From a virus, in IMG/VR virus record IMGVR_UViG_3300017751_000073, positions 1-36,360 of that record: a DNA stretch of 36,360 bases; one strand, 5' to 3'. This document shows, piece by piece, positions 19,670 through 30,329 of the stretch. The notes under the pieces were generated by a model that saw only the letters and a program-made list of their open reading frames with translations, had not been told where the DNA came from and made no database searches. Position 1 is the first letter of the stretch. Each line of letters starts with the position of its first letter. The position numbers and the translations under genes were made by a program.

Positions 19670-22624
19670 TTAAAATCTAACTGATTCTTGTTTTACTTTT
19701 ACTTTATTTTGAGTTTTATTTAAAGACTCAACGGGTAAAACGACATTAGTGTTTCCACCTATAACTTTTCCTAATAAACTGTAATCTATTAGTCCGTTAT
19801 TATTTATATTAGGAGATGAAAAGGAAACTCCACCACCTGCTTGATTCATAGCGCTTAAAGCTCCACCAAACATAGCTGTAGACCTTTTATTTATTACAGC
19901 TTCACCGCCTTCTAGCTCTGCTACACGGCCACCAACCGCAAACATTTCTCCTCCTTGCGCGTGTGACTTACCATAGACTAAACCACCTTTAGCAAACTCT
20001 TGCTTTTCTATAGCAGCTAAATTTGATGCGTATCTAGCCATAGCTAACCCTGACATGATTGCATATTGAGATATGGACGCTCCACCAAAAGTTATACCCG
20101 CTAATGGATTTAATGCAGCGCCTATCGCGTGATTTGCAAGCTCCTGAGCTAAAGATATTCTAAGCATTTTCTTTTCGTGCTCTTTTCTTAAATTAAACTT
20201 TTCTTCCTCTATAGCTTTTTCTTTAGTTTTTAACTCTCTTTGATTTATTAAACCTAAGTCTGCTTGCTCTTGAGCTGCGGTTTGCTCCTTTTCTAAAGCA
20301 TTTTCTTTGTTTGCTAATTGAGTTTCTGCATTAGCTTTTACAGCGTCAGCAATAACATCTAAACTCATTTTAGCATACTTTTCTTTTAATTTATTTTGCT
20401 CTAACTCTCCTGCAGTAACTTCTTTTGCTAACTTTATTCTAACAGCAGCTAAAGCTCTTTCATTTTTTTCTCTTTCATCAGCACTTTGTCCATCCACTTT
20501 TAATAAATCAATATAGTATTGCTCTTGCTCCTCTAATTTATAAATATTTAACTGACGATTTGTTAGCTCATTTTTTTGAGCCTCCTCTAAAGCTATGTCC
20601 TGAAGGTTTTTAGCTAAATCAGTAGACATTTCTGTTTGTGTGTCGTTATATTTTTTAGTATTAGACTCTAATATGGATATTTCTTTTTTTCTAATATCTA
20701 CTCTAAGTTTAGACATCTGCTCTGCAATTCTTGTAAGCTCTCTAGCTGAAGCTCCTCCGTGTTCTTTATGATGATTTTCAAGGGCTTCAAGTTCAGCATA
20801 TTTTGCTTTAGCAATAGCAAGGTTTGTAACATTTTGATATTGGTCGTTTTCAACACCCTCCATCGTTATTTCTTCTATTCTTTCAGCTAAATCTTTTCTT
20901 CCTTGAAACTCTCTTTCATTGTACTTTCTTTTTGATATAGTTTTTGCATTATCTAACTCCTTTTGTTTAGCTGCAGCCGCATCATCTTCCTCTTTTATTT
21001 TATCTAAAGATGCTTTGTAAGATTTAATCATATTAGCTAGCGTAGCGTTAAAGGGAGCTAAATCTTCTTTTGAAGCAACCATTTTCATGAATTTAATATC
21101 TTCAGGAGTAAACCCATCACCTTTAATCATTCTTTCCCTTATTCTTTCCATAGTTTTGACGCCATCTTCAGAAGACTTTAAACCTTCTACAAAGTTTTTT
21201 GCACTTTTTTTAGACGCTTCTGATTGAGCTTCTGCTAGTAAAAGCATATCGTGACCTATTCCTGCATATTTTCCCGCAAACTTTAAGAAAAAACTCTCAA
21301 TTTTATCCATAGTGGATACCTCATCGCTTGATAAAACGTTAAAAAAGTTTGCCACAGCAGTTGCAGCGTTGTCAATAAAATCAGAGTCACCCATAGCAAC
21401 CTTTAATCCTGTATATGCTGTGCTTAGTTTATCAAGACCCATTTGAGATGAATCCATGTTTTCATCTAATGCTTTTTGAAGATTAGCTGCAGTAATAGTT
21501 TCATCGTTCAACTCTTTTAATATCTGTTGGTATTGGTCTGCGTTATCACCTGCTAAAGAAAATATAGCTGTAAGACCACGAACATTTCCAAACATTTGTT
21601 CAATAATTTCTGGACTCTCTTTGTAAACCTTGTTTAATCTACTAAGAGTTTCTGTAAAACCTATTGTCTTCATTTCAGCAGCTCCAATAGGTATCCCATA
21701 CTCTAAGAATAAGTCTCTTGACTCTGCGGCAGGTTTTTGCATTTGAGATATTGCAGCACGAAGAGCTGTAACAGTTTTAGCGGCATCAAGACCTGAACGA
21801 GTAGTAACAGCAATAGATGCGCCGAGCTCTTCTAAAGATATTCCTGATGCAGCAGCAAAAGGAACTACAACCCCTAAAGATTTAGATAATTCCTCTACCG
21901 TTGTAACACCAAACTTTTGAGTTGTAAATAAAATTTGAGAAACTCTAGCTGTTTCTGAAGCTTCCATCCCATAAGCATTTAAAACTGTTGTCAAACCTAA
22001 TGTAGCAGACTTTAAATTAGTAACACCCGCTACAGCTAATGTAGATGCTTCATTTAAAAACTTAATAGCATTACCACCATTAACACCTGCAGATACAGCG
22101 TTAAACATAGCTTTGTTTACATCATCTAAGGCAAATCCAAAATCTCTACTAAGCTGTAAAGAACCTTTAAATAAATCACCTCTAAACAAACCTGTATCAT
22201 CTGCAGACATAAGAGTAGTAACATTCTTTACTCCTTGTTCAAACTTAGCAAATTCCTTAACATTTGATATTAAAAAAGTACCAAGTCTTCTTAAAGCCAT
22301 AACAGCGCCCGCTACGGAAAGACCCATAGCAGCCATAGCTTTTCCTGCAGCCCCTGCGGCTGCGCTATTTTTTTTCTTTGCAGCAGTATTTTGAGTTAAA
22401 GCAGTTATACCCTTTTTAACATGAGAAGTATATACTTTTTGTTGAGCAGTCAACCTTGTGAGTTTATCAGCTTGAGCTGCAGTAGCAGTTGTTTGACCTT
22501 TTATTTTTTTCTTAAGCTTATCAAGTTGGTTGTTTGTTCTTTGTAAACCTTGTTGATATTTTTGCAGCTTAGATACACCTTTTATATCAAACTGAATTGC
22601 GTACTTATCTGTTTTACTAGCCAT
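19670..22624 (-). CDS. Tail tape measure protein
   Basis: This 984-residue protein fits the TP901-type tape measure: an N-terminal coiled coil (residues 1-60), a Gly/Ala-rich helix near 90-115, then the conserved block with SRDFGFALDDVNKAMFNA, GVTTVEELSKSLGVVVPFAA, SLEELGASIAVTTRSGLDA and TALRAAISQM, and a long Glu/Lys/Gln-rich coiled-coil half (about 540-860). By the usual 0.15 nm per residue, the tail would be near 150 nm, so a siphovirus. Hydrophobic stretches late in the protein (near 865-905) are typical. It lies after, not before, the other tail genes on the map. Confidence 0.9.
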   Translation of the reverse strand: MASKTDKYAIQFDIKGVSKLQKYQQGLQRTNNQLDKLKKKIKGQTTATAAQADKLTRLTAQQKVYTSHVKKGITALTQNTAAKKKNSAAAGAAGKAMAAMGLSVAGAVMALRRLGTFLISNVKEFAKFEQGVKNVTTLMSADDTGLFRGDLFKGSLQLSRDFGFALDDVNKAMFNAVSAGVNGGNAIKFLNEASTLAVAGVTNLKSATLGLTTVLNAYGMEASETARVSQILFTTQKFGVTTVEELSKSLGVVVPFAAASGISLEELGASIAVTTRSGLDAAKTVTALRAAISQMQKPAAESRDLFLEYGIPIGAAEMKTIGFTETLSRLNKVYKESPEIIEQMFGNVRGLTAIFSLAGDNADQYQQILKELNDETITAANLQKALDENMDSSQMGLDKLSTAYTGLKVAMGDSDFIDNAATAVANFFNVLSSDEVSTMDKIESFFLKFAGKYAGIGHDMLLLAEAQSEASKKSAKNFVEGLKSSEDGVKTMERIRERMIKGDGFTPEDIKFMKMVASKEDLAPFNATLANMIKSYKASLDKIKEEDDAAAAKQKELDNAKTISKRKYNEREFQGRKDLAERIEEITMEGVENDQYQNVTNLAIAKAKYAELEALENHHKEHGGASARELTRIAEQMSKLRVDIRKKEISILESNTKKYNDTQTEMSTDLAKNLQDIALEEAQKNELTNRQLNIYKLEEQEQYYIDLLKVDGQSADEREKNERALAAVRIKLAKEVTAGELEQNKLKEKYAKMSLDVIADAVKANAETQLANKENALEKEQTAAQEQADLGLINQRELKTKEKAIEEEKFNLRKEHEKKMLRISLAQELANHAIGAALNPLAGITFGGASISQYAIMSGLAMARYASNLAAIEKQEFAKGGLVYGKSHAQGGEMFAVGGRVAELEGGEAVINKRSTAMFGGALSAMNQAGGGVSFSSPNINNNGLIDYSLLGKVIGGNTNVVLPVESLNKTQNKVKVKQESVRF

Positions 22625-22634
22625 TTTAATTTAA

Positions 22635-25600
22635 TTATGAATTAGTTCCTGTTGTTGTCGCTAATATTAGCTCAACTTGTGTAGCCTCCCCTGAAAAGTT
22701 GTAGTCTACAATTCTACTTAATATATAATAATTTCCGTCTATGTGAATTAATTGTCTAAAGTTTATATTAGCAATATCAGTTGGAGTTAAGTGAACCTCT
22801 GCTGTTATTTTTTTATCTCTCAAAAGCATGCTGTCTATAAAAGACTTATGATAAACGTGAAACAGTCCACCCTCAAAAAAGCCTTCATCAGTTAAGCTAC
22901 CATCTAAAGCATCTGAAAAAGTAACGTTAGGAGCTTCAGAGCTGAAAGGAGAATAAGAGGCTACCTCCATGTAATTATCCCTAGATATAGTATAGTGACC
23001 TTTAACTCCAAAAATTCCGTTATCAAACGAGGCGAAAGGATAAAAACGCCTTTCTATTGCCCAATAAATATCTTTTTCTGAAGAAACTGTTTGCCTAGAC
23101 TTGTTTAATATAAACGCTAACTTATGCTGATGAGAATTATTTGGTCTAGGCTTCTCTTCAGGTATTGTAGGCGTTAAAGGGGAGTCGGGCTCGTGCCAAA
23201 TTTTAGGCATAAATGTAGGCACGGGGTTAGGTCTCATGTTCTCGTATGCAGGACTAGATGGCGGTAATGGAGCAAACTCTCTTTGAAGAAAATAATCAAA
23301 ATCCATTTTCATAGCCGAAAATATAGATAGTGATAAATCTTGCCATTTATCCTCTCCGTTTATATTTCTATTTGAGTATATTTTTTTATCACCAAAACCT
23401 CCACCATCAGAGCTAGACATTAAATTGTTAATACACCAATCACTAGAGTCTTCATTCATAGCGTAGAGTAAGTTACCTTTTATAAACCCATTCTCTTCAA
23501 CGTTTACAATTAAAGCTTTTTCATCCCAATCTAAATAACCATAAGTACTTCCATTGAAGTCGTAAAAAGAGTTCAAAGGTTCAACTGTTATTTGTTGAGT
23601 TAACTCATTTGTAGCCCAAACTAAATTAAATATTTTAGATATTTCACTAACAAAATCTAATTGACTTACATCAGGTAAAACCTCTCTATATGATACGGTT
23701 GGACTAACATTATCATATATCATTGCGTAATACCCCTCCATAGGATTTCTATCTTGAGATAAAGACATTATTAAAACTGCTTCATTTATTTTAAACGAAG
23801 TTCCCCAAGACTGTATAGTGCTTACAATGTCTCCACCAACATTGTTCATAAAGTAAGTTCCTTCTCCTGAAGGTATACCTTCCATAGCTAATATAGCGTA
23901 TTCTTTATCTGCGGAAAGGTATTGATTTATCTGCAAAGATATTCTAGTGTTATCATAACTATCTTCACCTAAATTAATTGCAGATTCATCCTTTAAGTCA
24001 AACATTAAAGCAGACAATCTATACTCGTCAATAAACTCATTACTATTACCCATTCCACTACTACCTAGCGTGCTATCAACTAACGCTACTGAAAAAAGTC
24101 TAGGGACAGCATCTGTTCCTTCAGCAGCCATAGTGCTCCAAGTACTGTAGGCAGGAGAAAACATACTACCATTAATATAGGTGTTAAAATCTGCGTTTAC
24201 GTCAATCTGTATTGTGTAAAAACCACTTTGATTAACACTTATTACAGACCTAGATTGACCGTATGGGTCAGTAGAGTTTATTAAAGGGAACGTTTGTTCC
24301 CATACGCCGCCTACAAAACTAGAGCCTGATGTTGTTTGAGTCCCAAGAGTTGAGCCACCACCATTAACGTGGGTTTCATCAAAGTTTAAGAAACACCAAT
24401 CAACATAGTATCTTTGCTCATCACCATTATTAGCCTTTTTCACTATACTTCTCATGCTAGGCCTTAACCCGTTTAAGTTACTTGTATTAGCTTCTTTTAG
24501 TAGTTGAAACATCGACTTCCTAGAATTGTTCATTCTAATGTTTAACTCAGAAACTTTAATATCGTCTTCGTGGGTTTGCATTGTAGGGGCTATACCTATT
24601 AATTTAGAAATAAATCCATTAAATTCAAACCCAAACTCATTACTCCACTCTTGATTAGTTCCAAAAAAATTACTATCTAAAGAGTAATTTATGTTGCTAA
24701 AAATTTCCTCTAACACAAGAAGTATTCTATAAGAGCACTTTATATTTGGCCAACCTGCAGCAACCCTATCAGGATTAACCTCTTCGGAAACTATAATTGG
24801 AGTCCAAGCCCCGTTATCAACTAAGGGAAATTGAAGTTGGTTTTGAGCGTTATCAAAAAGATTTGTATCCCACATACCCATAACTTGATAGTATTCACCT
24901 ATCAAGTCTCTTAAATTTTTATTAGACAGGAAGTCAGCCCAAGAACTGTTTCCACCAACCATAGATAAGTTTAAGTAGTCTTCTCCGTGTTCAGAATACT
25001 CGCTTCCATCATAAAATAATTTACCATTAAACACATCTAAACCATGCGCTCTAACAGTACACTCTAAACCATTTACAAAAGAATTATCTTTTTTTGTGTT
25101 TATTTCATTTTGAAATAATATTGCCCTTTTATTATGAGATGTTGCAGGAACTTGAAGTGTTTTTGTGAAATTACCACTACCTTGACTTAGCTCTTCAAAG
25201 TTTTTATTAATAATATTTAAAGGAAACTCAAAGTCTTCGTCTAAATCTAAATTAATTGTTGTTGACTGAAGACCTGTTGGAAAGGTCGCCTGCATAGCTA
25301 ACTCAGTTATAATTATATCTAAAGGCGTAGTTGAGTCAGGGGAGTGAAAGGTAAACTTAACAGTTGGATTAATAAGAAAGTTTACGTCTAATTCAGTGTT
25401 ACCTGTATTCCTAGTTATTTGAGTAGTTCCTGCAGATGTAATTGTAGTGGTTAAAGGGCTTCCTGAAAAGTTATCTTTAACCTCAAGCTCACAACCCGTT
25501 CCCATACCCCAAACATTTACAAATAACTTAATGCTTCCTGCCCCCACTAATGAAGCCGCACTAAATGATTTTGTCATTATTGGGGCTCCTAAGGTTGTTG

Positions 25601-28370
25601 TGCTAGCATTTACTATAGCCTCAGTGTTGTCAATAGAAATAACTCTAACTGCAGCGTCATACTGACTTATATAAGGAGTTACACCTCCATTTACAGAAGT
25701 TTCATCTCCGTGCTTTACAACCTTAAAAAATGGCCCAGAAGAGGCAACAGCTGTTATGCTTGATACAGCGTCAAACACAACATCAACGCCAACCAAAGGA
25801 GCGCCTTTTTCTTCTTCTGACCGCAACCTAATTCTTAAATCTGTTCCTGTAGGGGTTACTGTTACACTGCTTTGCAAGTTGTTTGGTGTTATTGTTGCTA
25901 ACGCCTCAGTTCCCTCTCCGCAGTCGAGAACTAAATAATCGTTTACGGCTTGACCACCTACAACAGTCGACATAGAATCAATATTCCAAGCTATAGTTAC
26001 CTCAAAATCGCTATCCGCGCCATCAGGAAAAACATTAAGCTTAGTTATGGTTGGAGGTGGAACTTTGTTAACAGTATTATCATAATAAAGACGAATTTTA
26101 TCGTTAACCGTTGTTCCGTCAGGAGAACCATCTCTACTTATATGTGCTTCGTAATTTGTGTTTATTTGAAATTGACCTATTTTTGCAGTAGAGTCGACAA
26201 AAGAATTACTACTTGCACTGTCAACAAAAACGTTTAAGTGTGGAGAGTCAATTTTAAGGTTGGTTGTTATGTCAAAATACTCATCGGAGTAAAACCCCAT
26301 CACATCTTTTGGTTGAGATAGACTAGGATAAAACCTTGCAGTAGATTCATTCTGAAGTAAAGGTTCTTCTGAATATGAGTTTATTGCATAAGGATTTATA
26401 TATATAATTTCATCTATTTCACTATACACAGAGTTATCTAACGATACCCCACCATAGTTTTCTACTAAGATGTTTTCATAACCATAATCCATCATTGGAC
26501 TAGCGACACCCCCTCCGCTATAAAACGGCTTTTTAAAGTCACTATCTTGAGGTGTGTAGACAAAAACCTCCGTACCACTACTCCCTAAACAAGCAAACTT
26601 CATTTGACCCTCACCTTTTACTCCTGGACTAGTGACTGCGTAAAAGTCTGATGTCGTTATAACGTAACCTATTGAATCATCAATTAAGGCTCCGTGATTA
26701 GCAACATGATAAGCGTCTGTTGGGTGTGTTTTTGTATGAGTAAAAACGCTTGATAAAGACTCAAACCTAATGACATTAAAAGCTACTCCATTACCTGTGC
26801 TTCCTGAGCCTGAAATAGTTACAGAAAGGGTGTAGGTTGTTGAACTTGTAGTTTCAAAAGTAAAAGCTCTATCATTATTTGTGTTACCGCTATAACTTTC
26901 ATTAAAAATTATATTTCCTGAATTTCCAATACCCTCCCTTAAAGAAATAGACCAAGAACTAGTAGTTTCAAAAATAACATCAAAATACACTCTATATGTT
27001 TCATATTTTGATAAGTTAAAAGTATTGTTAACTACCAAGCTAGAAGGCATAGATAGCCTATTTAAGTGAAGCCTACCCACATTGGCGCCGCCTAACACCT
27101 CAATATGATTTAACATATTGTTGTAAGACTCCCCTTGAAAGTAAGAGTAAGCAGGATACCACTTCCCAAAAGTTGTTCCTGTAATTTGCCCTGAAGCTGA
27201 ACTAACTTGCCAAGCTATAGCTGAACCTGAAAATTGACTTGTTGATTGACCACCTGTATAATTACCTATTAAAACTTGCGTTGGAGTAGTGCCATTGTGA
27301 AAGTTGAAACTTAAAGTAGTTTGAACCATCTTTTCTATATTACTTGTGGCAGCCTCATCATTAAAAATGTTTTTAATTCTATAAACAACAGGTGGCATTG
27401 TGAATTGTCTATTTCCTGATGAAGAACCCATTGAAGGATATTTTGATGTAATAAATCCTTCGTTAGCGTATAAACCATTTTTTGTTTCTAAAAAAACAAG
27501 GTCATGAGCTCTTGACCCATCAGTGTCTGTTCCTGTATTTATAAAATTTATTCCTTGAGATTCATTTGATTTATAAATAATATGTCTGTCGGTATTTGGA
27601 ACAGCAGAGCCCCCAACGTCTACTTGTCTGTTTGTATTACCTTCATAACAATTTGCCCCCATGTGAGAAGCTATATTTATCTTACCTGCCACCATACTGT
27701 AATCACTCCTTTCAGATGTGTAATTGTTCATTGTGGGGGGTGAATTATGAATTAAAACAGGGTTAGCTGATGGAAAGTACTGAAAGTCTTCCCTCGCCCC
27801 ATTACTACTTCCCAATAAAGCCATAGGCAGCGCATTATATGTAGCAGACGTACCTTCACCTGAAACAGTTATTAAACAAGCTTCAGTAAGTATATGACCC
27901 CCATATTCTCCGTTATACATTAGAGGAATACCATTCCCATTAGGTTGAACGGTAGACGACATTAAAGCGTTTATAGTACTCACAAAGCTATTAATCTGAT
28001 TACCTCCCGAAATTCCTGCAGGAATACCAACATTACCTACAGAAAAGTGTTTAACTTTCCAACCATAAGGTGTATGGTATTGATGTTTAAATGAATTCTC
28101 GGTAATTAAACCAAAGAAAGTGCTGTTAGAAAATCCTTCAGTAAAATCTAAATTATAATCAACATCAACCCCTATTTCAGGCGTATCAAGATTGTTTATG
28201 TATGATAACCCTGTAAAAAGATAATCAATAGGTGTTTTTTGACCCTGACTGTTAGCTGTTGCATAAAAATCATTAAAATCACGATTTATTATTACTGAGT
28301 TTAAATCATGAGTTTCTGAAGCCTCAGTAAATCCTTGATTTAAAATTATTTCAAATATATTTGCAGCCAT
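22635..28370 (-). CDS. Giant tail tip / receptor-binding protein (1911 aa)
   Basis: This is the largest gene in the window. The first about 950 residues are beta-rich with many Ser/Thr/Asn/Gly and look like repeated adhesion or carbohydrate-binding modules. Around residues 1080-1170 there is a conserved baseplate-like section (FEFPLNIINKNFEELSQGSG, FTKTLQVPATSHNKRAILF, GLDVFNGKLFYDG). The end (about 1855-1905; NFRQLIHIDGNYYILSRI, YNFSGEATQVELILA) resembles the closing strands of hub or tail-tip proteins. No peptidoglycan hydrolase motif was recognised. It probably unites hub and receptor-binding functions in one chain at the tail tip. Starts 1 base after the upstream stop. Confidence 0.75.
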   Translation of the reverse strand: MAANIFEIILNQGFTEASETHDLNSVIINRDFNDFYATANSQGQKTPIDYLFTGLSYINNLDTPEIGVDVDYNLDFTEGFSNSTFFGLITENSFKHQYHTPYGWKVKHFSVGNVGIPAGISGGNQINSFVSTINALMSSTVQPNGNGIPLMYNGEYGGHILTEACLITVSGEGTSATYNALPMALLGSSNGAREDFQYFPSANPVLIHNSPPTMNNYTSERSDYSMVAGKINIASHMGANCYEGNTNRQVDVGGSAVPNTDRHIIYKSNESQGINFINTGTDTDGSRAHDLVFLETKNGLYANEGFITSKYPSMGSSSGNRQFTMPPVVYRIKNIFNDEAATSNIEKMVQTTLSFNFHNGTTPTQVLIGNYTGGQSTSQFSGSAIAWQVSSASGQITGTTFGKWYPAYSYFQGESYNNMLNHIEVLGGANVGRLHLNRLSMPSSLVVNNTFNLSKYETYRVYFDVIFETTSSWSISLREGIGNSGNIIFNESYSGNTNNDRAFTFETTSSTTYTLSVTISGSGSTGNGVAFNVIRFESLSSVFTHTKTHPTDAYHVANHGALIDDSIGYVITTSDFYAVTSPGVKGEGQMKFACLGSSGTEVFVYTPQDSDFKKPFYSGGGVASPMMDYGYENILVENYGGVSLDNSVYSEIDEIIYINPYAINSYSEEPLLQNESTARFYPSLSQPKDVMGFYSDEYFDITTNLKIDSPHLNVFVDSASSNSFVDSTAKIGQFQINTNYEAHISRDGSPDGTTVNDKIRLYYDNTVNKVPPPTITKLNVFPDGADSDFEVTIAWNIDSMSTVVGGQAVNDYLVLDCGEGTEALATITPNNLQSSVTVTPTGTDLRIRLRSEEEKGAPLVGVDVVFDAVSSITAVASSGPFFKVVKHGDETSVNGGVTPYISQYDAAVRVISIDNTEAIVNASTTTLGAPIMTKSFSAASLVGAGSIKLFVNVWGMGTGCELEVKDNFSGSPLTTTITSAGTTQITRNTGNTELDVNFLINPTVKFTFHSPDSTTPLDIIITELAMQATFPTGLQSTTINLDLDEDFEFPLNIINKNFEELSQGSGNFTKTLQVPATSHNKRAILFQNEINTKKDNSFVNGLECTVRAHGLDVFNGKLFYDGSEYSEHGEDYLNLSMVGGNSSWADFLSNKNLRDLIGEYYQVMGMWDTNLFDNAQNQLQFPLVDNGAWTPIIVSEEVNPDRVAAGWPNIKCSYRILLVLEEIFSNINYSLDSNFFGTNQEWSNEFGFEFNGFISKLIGIAPTMQTHEDDIKVSELNIRMNNSRKSMFQLLKEANTSNLNGLRPSMRSIVKKANNGDEQRYYVDWCFLNFDETHVNGGGSTLGTQTTSGSSFVGGVWEQTFPLINSTDPYGQSRSVISVNQSGFYTIQIDVNADFNTYINGSMFSPAYSTWSTMAAEGTDAVPRLFSVALVDSTLGSSGMGNSNEFIDEYRLSALMFDLKDESAINLGEDSYDNTRISLQINQYLSADKEYAILAMEGIPSGEGTYFMNNVGGDIVSTIQSWGTSFKINEAVLIMSLSQDRNPMEGYYAMIYDNVSPTVSYREVLPDVSQLDFVSEISKIFNLVWATNELTQQITVEPLNSFYDFNGSTYGYLDWDEKALIVNVEENGFIKGNLLYAMNEDSSDWCINNLMSSSDGGGFGDKKIYSNRNINGEDKWQDLSLSIFSAMKMDFDYFLQREFAPLPPSSPAYENMRPNPVPTFMPKIWHEPDSPLTPTIPEEKPRPNNSHQHKLAFILNKSRQTVSSEKDIYWAIERRFYPFASFDNGIFGVKGHYTISRDNYMEVASYSPFSSEAPNVTFSDALDGSLTDEGFFEGGLFHVYHKSFIDSMLLRDKKITAEVHLTPTDIANINFRQLIHIDGNYYILSRIVDYNFSGEATQVELILATTTGTNS

Positions 28371-28371
28371 C

Positions 28372-29808
28372 TTAACTATTTATAACATTAATGTCTTTTA
28401 CAAAGCTAACATAAAAAGGTTGAGCCGATAATCGATTCCCACTTTTAATTTGAATATTTTCAGGAATAACTATTACAGGAATAAATTCTGTTGTTTTAAA
28501 ATCATACATGTAAACTTCTTTACTTCTATATATCTCAGAAAGCCAATCAGCAGCAACCTTGTTTACTAATGTTGAAACAGTAAAAATCTCTGTGGTTACA
28601 CCTCTTGAAACCCCTCTTTTAGATGAGTGTCTTTTAGTGTAGCTTTTATATCCTGTTTTAAACGTTGTTAATTCTTGTTCGTGAGTAATAGATAGCCCCC
28701 CCTCAAAAGTGTAAAAATCCAAAACATTGTAATCGTTTATAAAAAATAAACATACAGCATCATCACTTAGCTTGTCTGAAATGTATACGTTAGAGTTACC
28801 CGCATCAAGCCACGCTCTAGGCTTTTTTAATTTAAACTTTAATCTTTTACTTTGATAATTCGTTCCTGTTGTTAGTGTTTGAAAGAAAACTTCAATATCA
28901 CCTCTTATATATTCTTCGCTAACCCCATTACCACCGTTAAGGTTGTTAAAAAGCCCGTCCTCATTAAATGAAGTATTTAAAATATACATATTTTTATCTG
29001 TAGCAGATACATCGTAATTTGAGCCGGAGTAGTCGGTAACAGAACCTTCAAGATTACTGTTTAAAGTATTAGTAGCTGTGTTAAAAAAACTATATTTTGC
29101 CAGAATTCTTGAATTTGTCTGCGATGACGGATTGTTAACAAACCAATTTAAAACAGCCTTTTGACCTAAACCTACTGTCCTAACGAGATTAGTCGGGCAG
29201 TTAGTTAAAAATTTCCAATCTACCGCGTTGTAAGCAGAACCTTTTATTATCCAATTATCTTTTTTAATATTGCTATATTGTTTAAGATTCAAATTAGAAT
29301 ATTCGTTTACTTGAACCATTTCATCTTTCAAAAAAATGTCAACAGCATACTTATTACCCGAAGATGGGTTTTCAACGGGGTCGTCAGCTATATTTTGAGT
29401 TAAAATATTATCCACCAAATTCCAACTTCTAGCTTCTGTTTTATATTTAATAACAGTTCGGTAAGAGTTGTTTCCTGAAGAATTTATTAACGACTGCTTA
29501 TCCATTCCCTGCTCTCCAAATATTGTTGTATTAAAACCTGTAAGTAAAAATCCTTTTAACAAAGAAGATATATCTAGTCTAAATACGGGTTGAGAAGTTG
29601 TGCTAGTTGGTGTTCTGTTTACTATTTGAGGTGTTCCAACATCTATAAAAGAACCATTAACCTCAACTTTAACTTGTATAGTTATTAATTGAGGAACAGG
29701 AGAGCCACTAGTGTATGAGTACTCAACAAATAAAGGTCTGCTGCAGGTTTGAAAATCAGCGGTAGAGTGTTGAGTTAAATCGTTTGAAGTTCCAATGTTT
29801 TGTGCCAT
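28372..29808 (-). CDS. Beta-rich tail protein, function unknown
   Basis: This is a 478-residue, Ser/Thr/Asn-rich protein with regular beta-strand spacing and no membrane segment. The N-terminus has a repeated strand pattern (LITIQVKVEVNGSFIDVG) and a segment LKGFLLTGFNTTIFGEQG typical of an assembly interface. It lies between an HK97-gp10-like gene (2 bases away) and the giant tail-tip gene (1 base away), so it is probably a distal tail or tail-tip component. I do not recognise the family. Confidence 0.65.
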   Translation of the reverse strand: MAQNIGTSNDLTQHSTADFQTCSRPLFVEYSYTSGSPVPQLITIQVKVEVNGSFIDVGTPQIVNRTPTSTTSQPVFRLDISSLLKGFLLTGFNTTIFGEQGMDKQSLINSSGNNSYRTVIKYKTEARSWNLVDNILTQNIADDPVENPSSGNKYAVDIFLKDEMVQVNEYSNLNLKQYSNIKKDNWIIKGSAYNAVDWKFLTNCPTNLVRTVGLGQKAVLNWFVNNPSSQTNSRILAKYSFFNTATNTLNSNLEGSVTDYSGSNYDVSATDKNMYILNTSFNEDGLFNNLNGGNGVSEEYIRGDIEVFFQTLTTGTNYQSKRLKFKLKKPRAWLDAGNSNVYISDKLSDDAVCLFFINDYNVLDFYTFEGGLSITHEQELTTFKTGYKSYTKRHSSKRGVSRGVTTEIFTVSTLVNKVAADWLSEIYRSKEVYMYDFKTTEFIPVIVIPENIQIKSGNRLSAQPFYVSFVKDINVINS

Positions 29809-29810
29809 TA

Positions 29811-30329
29811 TTAATATCTTTTAAATATTTTACCATCTCCTGTTTTTGAGAAGGTATTTATTGTCATGCTTTGAACTTCATTAAATAAATCCATAGCAAC
29901 ATTATTTCTTAATCTTTTTAATTCTTGTTGTATAACTAAATCAAACCAACCTATCCCGTGTTTATTGTAAGTAGCAAATCCCTCTTGTTGTATTTTTCTA
30001 GCTATTAAATATGCTACTTGCTTTCTTGTTCTTAATTTATACTTAGACTTGCTTCGATTCATTTTTATCCCCTTCTTATCCATCCAAGCTAGTATTAAAT
30101 CTACAGGTGGTAGTTTTGATGGTTTGTAGTTTTTATTTATAAACCAACCATAATTCATCATGCTAATATTTAAACTAGACACGTCTCCTTTATGAGTAAC
30201 TTTTGATTTTATTGATTTTATTAAATTTCCAAAAGCAACATTTTTTCTATTTAACAGCGATTGTTTAAGTTTCGTTGTTAATGCTCCACCATAAGAAGCT
30301 AACCTTTTTTTAAAATTATTATTAGCCAT
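29811..30329 (-). CDS. HK97-gp10-like tail completion / neck protein
   Basis: This is a 172-residue, strongly basic protein. The section LPPVDLILAWMDKKGIK (about 73-89), then RKQVAYLIARKIQQEGFATYNKHGIGW, matches the conserved middle of HK97-gp10-type neck proteins, with the characteristic basic ends. Such proteins join the tail to the head connector. It overlaps the upstream gene by 8 bases. Confidence 0.75.
   Translation of the reverse strand: MANNNFKKRLASYGGALTTKLKQSLLNRKNVAFGNLIKSIKSKVTHKGDVSSLNISMMNYGWFINKNYKPSKLPPVDLILAWMDKKGIKMNRSKSKYKLRTRKQVAYLIARKIQQEGFATYNKHGIGWFDLVIQQELKRLRNNVAMDLFNEVQSMTINTFSKTGDGKIFKRY

Noticed and set aside
22113-22394. 93-codon plus-strand frame inside the tape measure gene
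   Set aside because: Pro/Ala/Phe-rich antisense of a coiled-coil gene; no signals.
25950-26237. 95-codon plus-strand frame inside the giant tail gene
   Set aside because: Isolated, against the direction of the late operon, and with shadow-like composition.
28401-28408. Minus-strand TAGCTTTG box before the giant tail gene
   Set aside because: It matches TAnnTTTG but lies in coding sequence without a -33 element; chance matches of this short pattern are expected.
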